Assembly: GCA_030524545.1 (NCBI GenBank)
Contig: JAUNGM010000039.1
Span: forward strand, 1 to 37,051
Origin: Eubacteriales bacterium
GTDB lineage: Bacteria; Bacillota; Clostridia; Lachnospirales; Lachnospiraceae
Length of the DNA: 37,051 nucleotides
Direction: 5' to 3'
The translations under genes were made by a program, and so were the position numbers. Of the stretch, positions 1-7,783 are shown piece after piece. How positions within the stretch are numbered: the first letter of the stretch is position 1; the number at the start of each line of letters is the position of its first letter. The notes below the pieces were generated by a model. That model was not told the DNA's origin, searched no databases, and saw only the letters and a program-made list of their open reading frames with translations.

Positions 1-49
1 CCAGTTTCATGACGCATTGGTGCCTTTCGCAGAAAGGCGGATTATACAA

Positions 50-946
50 ATGAAAAATTTCTTTACAAACTCCCAAAACAGCATAGTTACCTCCGACAGG
101 ATCCTCTATACACCCTCCCCTTTTGCGCGTAATTCGCTTCTTTATCTACAGGAGGCCGGCAGCTTAAGGGCGAACAGGGCGCATACTTCGAGACGGGCCA
201 ATCTTGATTCTTATCTCTTTTTTGCTGTCGTTTCCGGGGCGGGGACGTTGCTGTATAATGATATAAGCTATCCGCTCCATCAGGACGACTGTGTCTTTAT
301 TAATTGTGAAATACCATATGCCCACTCGGCTGATCAGGACGATCTGTGGTGTCTTAAGTGGATCCACTTCAATGGTCCGACGCTTCCGGCAATCTATGAT
401 AAATATAAAGCCAGGGGCGGTAAACCAGTCTTTCGCCCTTCTGATATCAAATTATTTCTTTCTCTCCATGCCGATCTTTTTGCTACGGCTTCCTCTTCAG
501 ACTATATCCGGGATATGAAAATAAATGGTGAATTGTCTGCATTACTGACTCTGCTGATGAGCGAATCATGGAATCCGGAGGAGTCTGGCAGTAAGAAACA
601 GCGGAGAGATTTGTTGCCGGTGAAAATGTACCTGGATGAAAATTATACAAAGAAGATTCTTCTGGATGATCTTGCAGAGAAGTTTTACATAAACAAATAC
701 TATCTGGTAAAACAATTCAAAGCGCAATATGGCCTTTCGATAAACGCTTATCTTCTTGAGGTACGTATTACAAGAGCAAAACAGATGCTGCGGTTTACGG
801 ATAAAAGTGTGGAGAATATTGGATTAGACTGCGGTCTTGGTGCGCTTACGTATTTCAGCAGGACATTTAAGAAAGTTGAAGGGATGAGCCCAAGCGAGTT
901 CAGAGTAAGATGGAGCGAGAAGAATTGTTATTCGGAGGTCTTTTGA
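50..946 (+). CDS. AraC-family transcriptional regulator
   Basis: One-component transcription regulator of about 298 residues. The N-terminal half resembles an AraC-type cupin sensor domain (an S-G-A-G-T-L-L run followed by a D-D-C-V-F-I strand). The last ~100 residues are a two-helix-turn-helix AraC DNA-binding domain: the first HTH is around LAEKFYINKYYLVKQFK, the second around GLDCGLGALTYFSRTFKK, and it ends in the family signature G-M-S-P-S-E-F-R. I chose the ATG at 50 because AGAAAGGCGG ends 9 bases before it; an in-frame TTG at 17 has no comparable site. The gene is monocistronic and followed by a strong hairpin. No substrate can be read from the sequence. Such proteins often control adjacent sugar-use genes, but the likely target lies left of the window or is unknown. 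Family assignment is secure; ligand is not. Confidence 0.9.
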   Translation: MKNFFTNSQNSIVTSDRILYTPSPFARNSLLYLQEAGSLRANRAHTSRRANLDSYLFFAVVSGAGTLLYNDISYPLHQDDCVFINCEIPYAHSADQDDLWCLKWIHFNGPTLPAIYDKYKARGGKPVFRPSDIKLFLSLHADLFATASSSDYIRDMKINGELSALLTLLMSESWNPEESGSKKQRRDLLPVKMYLDENYTKKILLDDLAEKFYINKYYLVKQFKAQYGLSINAYLLEVRITRAKQMLRFTDKSVENIGLDCGLGALTYFSRTFKKVEGMSPSEFRVRWSEKNCYSEVF

Positions 947-957
947 TGCTGATTGAG

Positions 958-1032
958 AGAAGTGCCCCAAAAGATGACATCTGTCAATGATCAGTATTGT
1001 ATGATTAATGGATCATCTGGGGCACTTCTTTT
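958..1032 (+). terminator. Terminator hairpin after the AraC regulator
   Basis: The arms AGAAGTGCCCC (958-968) and GGGGCACTTCT (1019-1029) are perfectly complementary. They are extended inside by AGATGA (972-977) pairing with TCATCT (1013-1018), with a 3-base bulge and a 35-base loop. The right arm runs into TTTT on the + strand. It lies between the convergent araC-like gene and the ATPase gene, so it may also serve the minus strand, although that side has a poorer T-run. Confidence 0.75.
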
Positions 1033-1079
1033 GAAATACGTATACTTTTTTCTTAGCATACGATAGCAAAATACTTATC

Positions 1080-2828
1080 TCATATACTCTTTTTTTCTGC
1101 CAGCTTTATGAGGCATGTTTTACCCCGGAATGCTGCGCCATAGCAGAGAACGGTTGTATACCCTTCAAGAAGAAGGTTTTTCATATACTGTTTATCTTCA
1201 ATCTGTTTTAGCGCCTCGGCACATTCTTTTTCAAGACCGGCGCTTCCTTTGCCGGGCCATTTTGCTTCAATAACGATTGCACGTCTGCGTTCCTGTTCTT
1301 TTACAACAATATCTGCCCTTCCTAGGTCTCCGCTCCGCTCCGGTCGGTGCTTAACGCGTGCCACTGGCACGCAGCACCCGTTTTCTGAATTTGTCCGCAC
1401 ATCATAACCTGCGCCGGAGAACAATCCAGCGACAAATGCATGGTAAAAATCTTCTTTATAATCAAAGTAGCTGATGGTACCAAAGAGAATATTGGTAACC
1501 TCCTGCGTCAGTGCATCCGCATCACCGTTCCACCATGCCTGGAATAGGCAGCTGCGATCCCTTACTGCAATCTTATCCTCAAACCATTTTTTTACAGTGC
1601 AGCCAAATACGGATTTCACCTCTTCATTTGGAATTTTAAGCGCCATATTGCCGTCTTCCAGCTTCATTCCTTTTGGAAGATTTTCCGGCAGTACCTGTGT
1701 GAGATATCCTGTCAGGTACAGGATGCTCCACAGATTGTCCTCCGAGGAATGGGCGATATCGTAAGTCAGATCCTCACGGATTGGTTCCTGGATCACACCG
1801 CCCGCAAGCAGTGTCTCAAACTTGGCGTTTACATTGATGTGTGGGTGTTCGATAAAGCGCTTGATGATATTGTTATGGCTTGTATCCAGCCAATAGTTAT
1901 CAGGTGCTGCCTTCCGGTCAGTCAGCAATGCATCTATATGGTTGATTACATCCCATGGGCAGTAAACTTCTTCCCTGCCGAAAATATATCCATCATACCA
2001 TCTTTTCATTTCAGGCAGGGCGTCCTGCAATTCCGCAGTCTGCAGCAATGTGCTTACTTCCGCTTCTTTAAAACCAAAATAATCCTGATATTTCTGGTTG
2101 GATATAGAGTTGGTAATAAAATTGTTTGCACCTGTGAAAATGCTTTCTTTTGCGATACGGAGACACCCTGTCACCACTGCAAACTTAAGGGCCGGATTAG
2201 TCTTCCATGTCATGCCAAGCAAGCTGCGTATTACATCCAACATATCCTCGTAATAGCCATTGTCACTGGCTTTTGCAAGCGGAACATCATACTCATCGAC
2301 AAGCAGGATCACATCCTTGCCGTAATGCATTTTCATCATACGGAGCAATGTAACTAATGCGCTTTTCACATCGGATGGCCTTCCGTTTTCGCTTTTCAGC
2401 CGGAGAAAACGTTCTTTGTCAGAGCTGTCAACTTTGCCGCTGTCAGCCAGATATGCATGTTCAATACAAAGGGAAGATATCGTATACTGTAAAAGGTCAT
2501 ACGCTCCTTCAAATTTTCGTCCATTCACATCCTTAAGAGTCAGGAACAGTACCGGCCACTGATTCATCCACGCTGCACAGAAATCTTTATCCTCTGCTAT
2601 TTCAAGCCCCTCAAAAATTTTTTTGCTGTCCTTCCGGATATCAAAAAATTCCGCAAGCATACTCATTGTAAGCGTTTTTCCAAAACGGCGCGGCCGAGTA
2701 ATCAGGTTTACATCAAATGTCCGGTCTAAAAGCTCTTTTATGAATCCAGTTTTGTCAACGTAATAGCAGTTACTGGCCCGCACCTTTGCAAAATTGTCAA
2801 TGCCATATGGCAGATTTATTTTTTTCAT
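1080..2828 (-). CDS. AAA-ATPase-like / PD-(D/E)XK nuclease-family protein
   Basis: A 582-residue cytoplasmic protein of the family pairing an AAA-ATPase_like N-terminal domain with a C-terminal PDDEXK_9 nuclease-like domain. The start is the ATG at 2828, preceded by GGGAGGAGG 8 bases upstream. The open frame continues 287 codons further up into gmd on the other strand, but that part is not coding. The N-terminus has the family signature Y-V-D-K-T and a P-loop-like R-P-R-R-F-G-K-T (about residues 38-45). A Walker B-like I-L-L-V-D-E-Y-D is near residue 170. The C-terminus has G-R-A-D-I-V-V then I-V-I-E-A-K-W, the D...ExK nuclease core. Between an N-S-E-N-G motif and G-R-A-D there is an 18-residue insert encoded by a palindrome (see 1326-1379). 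Biological role is unestablished; these genes are typically multicopy in gut Firmicutes and Bacteroidetes. It stands alone here, divergent from gmd. Confidence 0.88.
   Translation of the reverse strand: MKKINLPYGIDNFAKVRASNCYYVDKTGFIKELLDRTFDVNLITRPRRFGKTLTMSMLAEFFDIRKDSKKIFEGLEIAEDKDFCAAWMNQWPVLFLTLKDVNGRKFEGAYDLLQYTISSLCIEHAYLADSGKVDSSDKERFLRLKSENGRPSDVKSALVTLLRMMKMHYGKDVILLVDEYDVPLAKASDNGYYEDMLDVIRSLLGMTWKTNPALKFAVVTGCLRIAKESIFTGANNFITNSISNQKYQDYFGFKEAEVSTLLQTAELQDALPEMKRWYDGYIFGREEVYCPWDVINHIDALLTDRKAAPDNYWLDTSHNNIIKRFIEHPHINVNAKFETLLAGGVIQEPIREDLTYDIAHSSEDNLWSILYLTGYLTQVLPENLPKGMKLEDGNMALKIPNEEVKSVFGCTVKKWFEDKIAVRDRSCLFQAWWNGDADALTQEVTNILFGTISYFDYKEDFYHAFVAGLFSGAGYDVRTNSENGCCVPVARVKHRPERSGDLGRADIVVKEQERRRAIVIEAKWPGKGSAGLEKECAEALKQIEDKQYMKNLLLEGYTTVLCYGAAFRGKTCLIKLAEKKSI
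1326..1379 (-). repeat. In-frame palindromic insert in the PD-(D/E)XK domain
   Basis: This 54-base segment encodes 18 residues, C-C-V-P-V-A-R-V-K at one end and ending G-D-L, placed between N-G and G-R-A-D-I. Its core GCGTGCCA-C-TGGCACGC (1356-1372) is a perfect 17-base palindrome. It is flanked by GTGCT (1347-1351) and AGCAC (1373-1377), which also pair. The GC content and repeated CGGAG units are unlike the AT-rich surroundings. From memory of the family, other members read approximately N-x-E-[ST]-G-x-G-R-x-D-I without a gap, so this looks like an inserted module. Calling it a mobile palindromic element is inference. Confidence 0.5.
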
Positions 2829-2867
2829 CCTGTATTCCTCCTCCCTTCCTTGAACAGGTCTGAGATA

Positions 2868-2897
2868 AGCATAGCACATAGATAGCTGCTTTGTCAC
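2868..2897 (-). promoter_or_regulatory. Candidate promoter of the ATPase/nuclease gene
   Basis: On the minus strand, GTGACA (2897-2892; 5 of 6 to TTGACA) is followed after 18 bases by TATGCT (2873-2868), preceded by TGC as an extended -10. This gives a leader of about 30 bases before the ATG at 2828. The -35 lies inside the 34-bp repeat at 2886-2919. Confidence 0.4.
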
Positions 2898-2919
2898 TGG
2901 AAATTTTACCGGTTTTAAA
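2886..2919. repeat. 34-bp repeat, left copy flanking the GDP-fucose cassette
   Basis: This 34-base sequence, beginning CTGCTTTGTCACTG, recurs at 7641-7674 in the same orientation with three substitutions (31/34). The two copies bracket gmd-fcl-manC-manA. This copy lies in the 324-base divergent gap between the ATPase gene and gmd and overlaps the candidate ATPase promoter. It also contains TTGTCA and TTAAAT spaced 18 bases apart on the + strand, a weak candidate promoter for gmd. Confidence 0.7.
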
Positions 2920-3036
2920 TTCATCGGTTTTGAATTCATAGAGCAGCCAAAAACCAATATAGTGAAAGGAAAAGCCAATCTGAGGAATTCAGCCGGGTGC
3001 CGTGAACAGGTACAATAACATCGTATTCTCAATGCT

Positions 3037-3067
3037 AAGCCCGCAGTTGGGAGCGGCAGGCTTTTTT
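3037..3067 (+). terminator. Intrinsic-terminator-like hairpin in the gmd leader
   Basis: AAGCCCGC (3037-3044) pairs with GCG...GGCTT (3052-3063, with a 3-base bulge) and is followed by TTTTTT. It lies about 85 bases before gmd, and no + strand gene lies between it and the araC terminator. It is therefore best read as a leader attenuator, or the end of a short untranslated RNA. The rest of the 2829-3152 gap holds only the repeat and candidate promoters. Confidence 0.45.
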
Positions 3068-3152
3068 GGCAGACGCTGCAATGGGCAGTATTTAGCTGCG
3101 GTATACAGGAATATTGAAAAATTGAAGAATAAGAGAAAGTGAGAAACACACT

Positions 3153-4199
3153 ATGAAAAAAGCATTGATTACCGGCATTACCGGACAGGATGGTTCTTAT
3201 CTGGCTGAGTTCCTGCTGGAAAAGGGCTATGAGGTTCATGGCATTACCCGGCGTGCATCGATTTCCAATACAGCCCGCATTGACCACATCCTCGGTCAGA
3301 TCACCCTTCATGATGGCGATCTGTCGGATTCCTCTTCCCTGATCCGTATTATCAGTATTGTTCAGCCGGATGAAATTTATAACCTGGCAGCACAGAGCCA
3401 TGTGCAGGTTTCCTTTGATGTGCCTGAGTATTCCGGGGATGTGGATGCAATCGGCGTTTTGAGGATTTTGGAGGCGTGCCGTATCCTTGGGCTTACTAAG
3501 AAGACAAAGGTTTATCAGGCTTCTACTTCCGAATTGTATGGCAAGGTTGAGGAAGTTCCTCAGAAAGAAACGACGCCGTTTCATCCTTATTCTCCATATG
3601 CGGTTGCCAAGCAGTATGGCTTCTGGATCACAAAAGAATACAGAGAAGCTTATGGCATGTTTGCCGTGAATGGTATTCTGTTCAATCATGAATCAGAGCG
3701 CCGAGGGGAAAACTTTGTTACAAGAAAGATTACCCTTGCTGCAGGCAGGATTGCAGAGGGAATCCAGGATCATCTGGAACTTGGAAACATGGATTCTCTG
3801 CGTGACTGGGGATATGCTAAGGATTATGTTGAGTGTATGTGGATGATCATGCAGCAGGACAAGCCGGATGACTTTGTGATTGCGACAGGGGTTCAGCATA
3901 CTGTCCGTGACTTTACGGAAAAGGCATTTGCAGCAAATGGCATGACCATTCGCTGGGAGGGAGAAGGCCTTGATGAGAAAGGTTATGATGCTGCAACCGG
4001 AAAAATGCTGGTTTGTGTAAATCCCGCCTGGTTCCGTCCGACGGATGTGGATAACCTGTGGGGAGATCCGACAAAAGCCAGAACTGTTCTCGGATGGAAT
4101 CCGCAGAAGACCAGTTATGAGGAACTGGTTGAAATCATGGCAAAGCACGACCGTGAACTGGCAAAGCGTGAAAAGGCAATGGCAAACATTCAAGAGTAA
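3153..4199 (+). CDS. gmd: GDP-mannose 4,6-dehydratase
   Basis: Converts GDP-D-mannose to GDP-4-dehydro-6-deoxy-D-mannose, the first dedicated step to GDP-L-fucose or GDP-rhamnose, in the cytoplasm. The 348-residue protein is full length for this short-chain dehydrogenase/reductase family. The NADP-binding [10 protein letters not shown] is at residues 8-17. The catalytic region is S-T-S-E-L-Y-G (124-130, with E127), with the Y-x-x-x-K pair Y149/K153 in S-P-Y-A-V-A-K. The ATG at 3153 has only a modest GAAAGTGAG-like site. It is the first gene of a same-strand set with fcl (20-base gap), manC and manA. Fcl immediately downstream points to GDP-fucose as the product. The leader carries a terminator-like hairpin (3037-3067). 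Confidence 0.96.
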   Translation: MKKALITGITGQDGSYLAEFLLEKGYEVHGITRRASISNTARIDHILGQITLHDGDLSDSSSLIRIISIVQPDEIYNLAAQSHVQVSFDVPEYSGDVDAIGVLRILEACRILGLTKKTKVYQASTSELYGKVEEVPQKETTPFHPYSPYAVAKQYGFWITKEYREAYGMFAVNGILFNHESERRGENFVTRKITLAAGRIAEGIQDHLELGNMDSLRDWGYAKDYVECMWMIMQQDKPDDFVIATGVQHTVRDFTEKAFAANGMTIRWEGEGLDEKGYDAATGKMLVCVNPAWFRPTDVDNLWGDPTKARTVLGWNPQKTSYEELVEIMAKHDRELAKREKAMANIQE

Positions 4200-4219
4200 G
4201 GGAAAGGCACAAGACTAAG

Positions 4220-5161
4220 ATGGAAAAAAATGCAAAAATCTACGTTGCAGGGCACAGGGGAATGGTTGGCTCCGCCATTGTACGGGAACTGCAGCGTCAG
4301 GGATACACGAATATCATAACAAGAACACACAAAGAACTGGATCTTTGCAGGCAGGAAGCTGTAGAACAGTTTTTTGCAGAGGAGAAACCGGAGTATGTTT
4401 TTCTTGCTGCTGCCAAGGTTGGAGGGATTATCGCAAATCAGGAAGCATTGGCGGATTTTATGTGGGTGAATATGACTCTGGAGATGAATGTGATTCACTC
4501 TGCATGGCAGAATGGCTGTAAGAAGCTGGAATTTCTCGGTTCTTCCTGTATCTATCCCCGTATGGCTCCTCAGCCGATGAAAGAGAGCTGTCTGCTGACC
4601 AGTGAACTGGAAAAAACGAATGAGGCATATGCATTGGCTAAGATTTCCGGTTTAAAATATTGTGAGTTTCTGAACAGACAATACGGCACAGATTATATTT
4701 CTGTCATGCCAACAAATTTGTATGGTCCGAATGATAATTATCATCCGACACACAGCCATGTGCTTCCGGCGCTTATCCGCCGTTTTCATGAGGCGAAAGA
4801 GCAGAACCTGCCCTACGTTACCTGCTGGGGGGATGGAAGTCCTCTTCGGGAATTCTTATATGTAGATGATCTTGCAAACCTTTGTGTGTTCCTGATGAAC
4901 AATTACAGTGGTGATGAGACAGTGAATGCAGGCACCGGAAAGGAGCTGACGATCAGGGAGCTGACGGAGCTTGTGGCAAAAGTGATCGGTTATGAGGGTG
5001 AGATCCGCTGGGATACTTCCAAGCCAAACGGAACTCCCCGTAAGCTGCTGGATGTTTCCAAAGCCACGAAGCTTGGCTGGACTTACCGGACAGAGCTGGA
5101 AGAGGGGATCAGATTATCCTATGAAGATTTCCTGAATAATCCGATGAGAGCTGAAAGATAA
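4220..5161 (+). CDS. fcl: GDP-L-fucose synthase (3,5-epimerase/4-reductase)
   Basis: Epimerises and reduces GDP-4-dehydro-6-deoxy-D-mannose to GDP-L-fucose using NADPH. The protein has 313 residues, typical of Fcl/WcaG. The nucleotide-binding motif G-H-R-G-M-V-G-S-A begins at residue 11. The active-site loop G-S-S-C-I-Y-P-R is at 107-114 (conserved Ser and Cys). The Y137/K141 pair lies in N-E-A-Y-A-L-A-K, and N-L-Y-G-P-N-D follows. The ATG at 4220 follows gmd by 20 bases with a GGGAAAGG site. GDP-fucose would feed cell-surface glycan or capsule fucosylation, but no fucosyltransferase lies in the window. Confidence 0.96.
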   Translation: MEKNAKIYVAGHRGMVGSAIVRELQRQGYTNIITRTHKELDLCRQEAVEQFFAEEKPEYVFLAAAKVGGIIANQEALADFMWVNMTLEMNVIHSAWQNGCKKLEFLGSSCIYPRMAPQPMKESCLLTSELEKTNEAYALAKISGLKYCEFLNRQYGTDYISVMPTNLYGPNDNYHPTHSHVLPALIRRFHEAKEQNLPYVTCWGDGSPLREFLYVDDLANLCVFLMNNYSGDETVNAGTGKELTIRELTELVAKVIGYEGEIRWDTSKPNGTPRKLLDVSKATKLGWTYRTELEEGIRLSYEDFLNNPMRAER

Positions 5162-5170
5162 ATAATGTAT

Positions 5171-5210
5171 ATGAGCTGCTGCATGGAAAGTTCTGGGGCA
5201 GCTCATTTTA
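5171..5210 (+). other. Hairpin between fcl and manC
   Basis: ATGAGCTGC (5171-5179) pairs with GCAGCTCAT (5198-5206), with an 18-base loop and a short TTTTA after it. It lies in the 69-base fcl-manC gap and ends about 25 bases before the manC start. It could be a weak terminator or an RNA-processing/stability element that tunes manC relative to gmd-fcl. Confidence 0.5.
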
Positions 5211-5230
5211 GATAACAGGAGAAATGAGTT

Positions 5231-6547
5231 ATGAATATTGTGTTACTGTCCGGAGGTTCCGGTAAGCGCCTTTGGCCGCTTTCCAATGATATCCGTTCAA
5301 AACAGTTTATTAAGATTTTTAAGACAGAGGACGGTGCCTATGAGTCTATGGTACAGCGGGTATATCGTCAGATAAAAACTGTAGATGCAGATGCGACCGT
5401 GACGATTGCTACCGGTAAGACGCAGGTATCAGCCATACATAATCAATTGGGGGAAGAAGTCGGTATCTCTGTAGAACCATGCCGCCGCGACACATTTCCC
5501 GCGATTGCGCTGGCAACAGCTTATCTTGTTGATATTCAGGGAGTTGACCCTGAGGAGTCTGTAGTTGTCTGCCCGGTGGATCCTTATGTAGATGATGATT
5601 ATTTTAAGGCATTAAAAGAGCTGTCCGGGCAGGCGGACAAAGGAGAAGCGAATCTGGTACTGATGGGAATGGAGCCTACGTATCCTTCGGAGAAATATGG
5701 TTATATTATTCCGGAAAGTGAGGAACGAACAGCAGCAGTAAAGACCTTTAAAGAAAAGCCAACTGCAGCAGTGGCGGAAGAGTATATCCGGCAGGGCGCT
5801 TTGTGGAATGGCGGTGTGTTTGCGTATAAGATGAAGTATGTGCTGAAGAAAGCGCATGAGCTTATTGACTTTACAGATTACGATGACCTTTTCTCAAAAT
5901 ATGAATCGCTTCGTCCGATTTCTTTTGATTATGCAGTTGTTGAGAAGGAAGAGAACATCCAGGTAATGCGTTTTGCAGGTGAGTGGAAAGACCTTGGTAC
6001 ATGGAATACGCTGACGGAAGCGATGGAGGAAAATGTGGTCGGCAAAGGTACCATGAACGGAGAATGCTCGGGAGTTCATATTATTAATGAGATGGATGTG
6101 CCGGTCCTTGCCATGGGGCTGCATGATGTTGTGATTTCTGCCAGTCCGGAAGGCATTCTGGTGAGTGATAAAGTGCAGAGCTCCTATATTAAGCCTTTTG
6201 TTGATGAGCTTGATCAGCAGATCATGTTTGCCGAAAAGAGCTGGGGAAGCTTTAAGGTGATAGATGTTGAAAGCGAGAGCCTGACGATCAAAGTGACGCT
6301 GCATACCGGTCATTCTATGAACTACCATAGCCATAAGAACCGGGATGAAGTCTGGGTAGTGATTAGTGGAACTGGTAAGACGATTGTTGACGGTATGACA
6401 CAGAGTATCAAAGCAGGTGATGTGATTACCATGAGTGCCGGATGCAGGCATACGGTTGTTGCAGAAAGTGAACTGAAGCTTATTGAAGTGCAGTTGGGGA
6501 AAGAAATCAGCGTACAGGACAAGCAAAAGTTTGAACTGGAATATTGA
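5231..6547 (+). CDS. manC: Mannose-1-phosphate guanylyltransferase with C-terminal cupin
   Basis: Makes GDP-mannose from mannose-1-phosphate and GTP, supplying Gmd. The 438 residues comprise an N-terminal nucleotidyltransferase domain with the signature G-G-S-G-K-R-L-W-P-L-S (residues 8-18; Lys where most family members have Thr). A hexapeptide-like linker follows. From about residue 340 there is a cupin of the type II mannose-6-P isomerase kind (N-Y-H-S-H-K-N-R-D-E-x-W-V-V then G-D-V-I-T-M). Whether the cupin has isomerase activity is uncertain, since a separate class I isomerase gene follows. The ATG at 5231 follows CAGGAGAAA. A downstream spacing of 11 bases to manA indicates co-transcription. 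Confidence 0.93.
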   Translation: MNIVLLSGGSGKRLWPLSNDIRSKQFIKIFKTEDGAYESMVQRVYRQIKTVDADATVTIATGKTQVSAIHNQLGEEVGISVEPCRRDTFPAIALATAYLVDIQGVDPEESVVVCPVDPYVDDDYFKALKELSGQADKGEANLVLMGMEPTYPSEKYGYIIPESEERTAAVKTFKEKPTAAVAEEYIRQGALWNGGVFAYKMKYVLKKAHELIDFTDYDDLFSKYESLRPISFDYAVVEKEENIQVMRFAGEWKDLGTWNTLTEAMEENVVGKGTMNGECSGVHIINEMDVPVLAMGLHDVVISASPEGILVSDKVQSSYIKPFVDELDQQIMFAEKSWGSFKVIDVESESLTIKVTLHTGHSMNYHSHKNRDEVWVVISGTGKTIVDGMTQSIKAGDVITMSAGCRHTVVAESELKLIEVQLGKEISVQDKQKFELEY

Positions 6548-6558
6548 GGACATGATAA

Positions 6559-7566
6559 GTGAATAAACCATTTTTATTAAGGCCCTCAGCAAAAGATTAT
6601 CTGTGGGGCGGCAGCAGATTAAACGATGATTTTGCCAAAGAAATTGAAGTCAGCCCACTTGCAGAGACATGGGAATGTTCCACTCATCCAGAAGGCCCGA
6701 GTTTTGTTGCCAGCGGCGAGTTTCAGGGAATGAGCCTGAAGGACGTACTAAGACTGCACCCGGATTTTATCGGAGCGCATCCGACAGCAAGTTATGAACT
6801 ATGTAAAAATGGGGAGCTGCCGATTTTGATCAAATTTATTGATGCAAAAAAGAATTTATCCGTCCAGGTGCATCCCACAGACGATTATGCAAGAGTGAAT
6901 GAGAAGGGGCAATTGGGAAAAACGGAAATGTGGTATGTGCTGGATGCAGGAAAAGAGGCAGAACTCATATACGGCCTTCGGCATGCTACGGAAAAAGAAG
7001 TTATAAAGAAAGCGATTGAAAAGGGCACAGTAGAGAAGCTTTTACAGAAAGTAAAAATAAAAAAGGATGATCTGTTTTTTATTGAAGCAGGGACAATTCA
7101 TGCGATTGGTGCAGGTGCTTTGATAGCCGAGATTCAGGAAAATTCTAATTTGACATACCGGATGTATGATTATGACAGACTTGATAAGAACGGCGAAAAA
7201 AGGGAACTGCATATTGCCAAAGCATTGGATGTGGCAAATCTCTGTTCTGCGCCGGAACCGAGACAGCCGCTCCGGATATTGAAGTATAAGCAGGGGGTTG
7301 CCAGTGAACTGTTGTGCAGGTGCAAGTATTTTGAAGTTTACCGGATGCTTGTGAATACGGAAAGGCGCCAGGTAGTAGAATACAGGGCGGATGAGATGAG
7401 CTTCCGGGTGCTGCTCTGTGTGAATGGCTGCGGAACGATCAGCTTTGCCGGGGGGAATGGCCGGGAACATATCAATGTGTACAAAGGGGATTGTATTTTT
7501 GTACCTGCTGATTCTGTTACGCTGCTTCTTCACGGGCAGCTTCAATTCCTGGATGTAAGAAGCTAG
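6559..7566 (+). CDS. manA: Mannose-6-phosphate isomerase, class I
   Basis: Interconverts fructose-6-P and mannose-6-P, linking glycolysis to GDP-mannose synthesis. The 335 residues match the short Firmicutes class I type. Predicted zinc ligands are Q103 and H105 (S-V-Q-V-H-P-T-D), E123 (K-T-E-M-W-Y) and H181 (E-A-G-T-I-H-A-I-G). Translation starts at GTG 6559, with GAGGA 8-9 bases upstream and 11 bases after the manC stop. It is the last gene of the GDP-fucose cassette, followed by the second 34-bp repeat and a strong two-way terminator. No phosphomannomutase gene is in the cassette, so another mutase must make mannose-1-P. Confidence 0.95.
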   Translation: MNKPFLLRPSAKDYLWGGSRLNDDFAKEIEVSPLAETWECSTHPEGPSFVASGEFQGMSLKDVLRLHPDFIGAHPTASYELCKNGELPILIKFIDAKKNLSVQVHPTDDYARVNEKGQLGKTEMWYVLDAGKEAELIYGLRHATEKEVIKKAIEKGTVEKLLQKVKIKKDDLFFIEAGTIHAIGAGALIAEIQENSNLTYRMYDYDRLDKNGEKRELHIAKALDVANLCSAPEPRQPLRILKYKQGVASELLCRCKYFEVYRMLVNTERRQVVEYRADEMSFRVLLCVNGCGTISFAGGNGREHINVYKGDCIFVPADSVTLLLHGQLQFLDVRS

Positions 7567-7640
7567 ATGTCGCGTGGCCGAATTAGTCTGATTGAGACAA
7601 TCCCTCAGCCAGCCCGACCTTTCTGCCATAGTTAATAGCA

Positions 7641-7674
7641 CTGCTTTGTCACTGAAAATTTTGCCGGTCTTAAA
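7641..7674. repeat. 34-bp repeat, right copy flanking the GDP-fucose cassette
   Basis: Same orientation as 2886-2919, with 31 of 34 positions identical. It sits between manA and the two-way terminator. On the minus strand it is followed by a short unrecognised reading frame starting M-A-E-R-S-G-W-L-R-D, which runs antisense into manA and is probably not a gene. Confidence 0.7.
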
Positions 7675-7678
7675 GTAA

Positions 7679-7729
7679 AACCTCTCCCCGCCGTCAGACC
7701 AATTTTCGTCTGCTGGCGGGGAGAGGTTT
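7679..7729. terminator. Bidirectional terminator between manA and oppF
   Basis: AACCTCTCCCCGCCGTCAGAC (7679-7699) pairs with GTCTGCTGGCGGGGAGAGGTTT (7708-7729) with one mismatch region and an 8-base loop. T-rich sequence follows on both strands (TTTCATATTT on +, TTTTACTTT on -). It separates the convergent GDP-fucose and opp operons. Confidence 0.85.
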
Positions 7730-7740
7730 CATATTTAGAG

Positions 7741-7771
7741 TATTATATCGAGCTTTATTATTATATCGAGC
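7741..7771. repeat. Two 13-bp direct repeats downstream of oppF
   Basis: TATTATATCGAGC occurs at 7741-7753 and again at 7759-7771, just beyond the oppF stop. The function is unknown; it may be a small slippage duplication or a protein-binding pair. Confidence 0.6.
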
Positions 7772-7783
7772 ATACAGAATCCT

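Noticed and set aside
2829-3689. The minus-strand open frame of the ATPase/nuclease gene continues another 287 codons upstream
   Set aside because: It runs antisense through the intergenic repeat and the conserved 5' half of gmd, and the strong ribosome site and family N-terminus are at 2828.
7567-7641. Short minus-strand frame beginning M-A-E-R-S-G-W-L-R-D beside the right 34-bp repeat
   Set aside because: It continues antisense into manA, has no ribosome site and matches no family I know; it may be a degraded remnant but cannot be supported as a gene.
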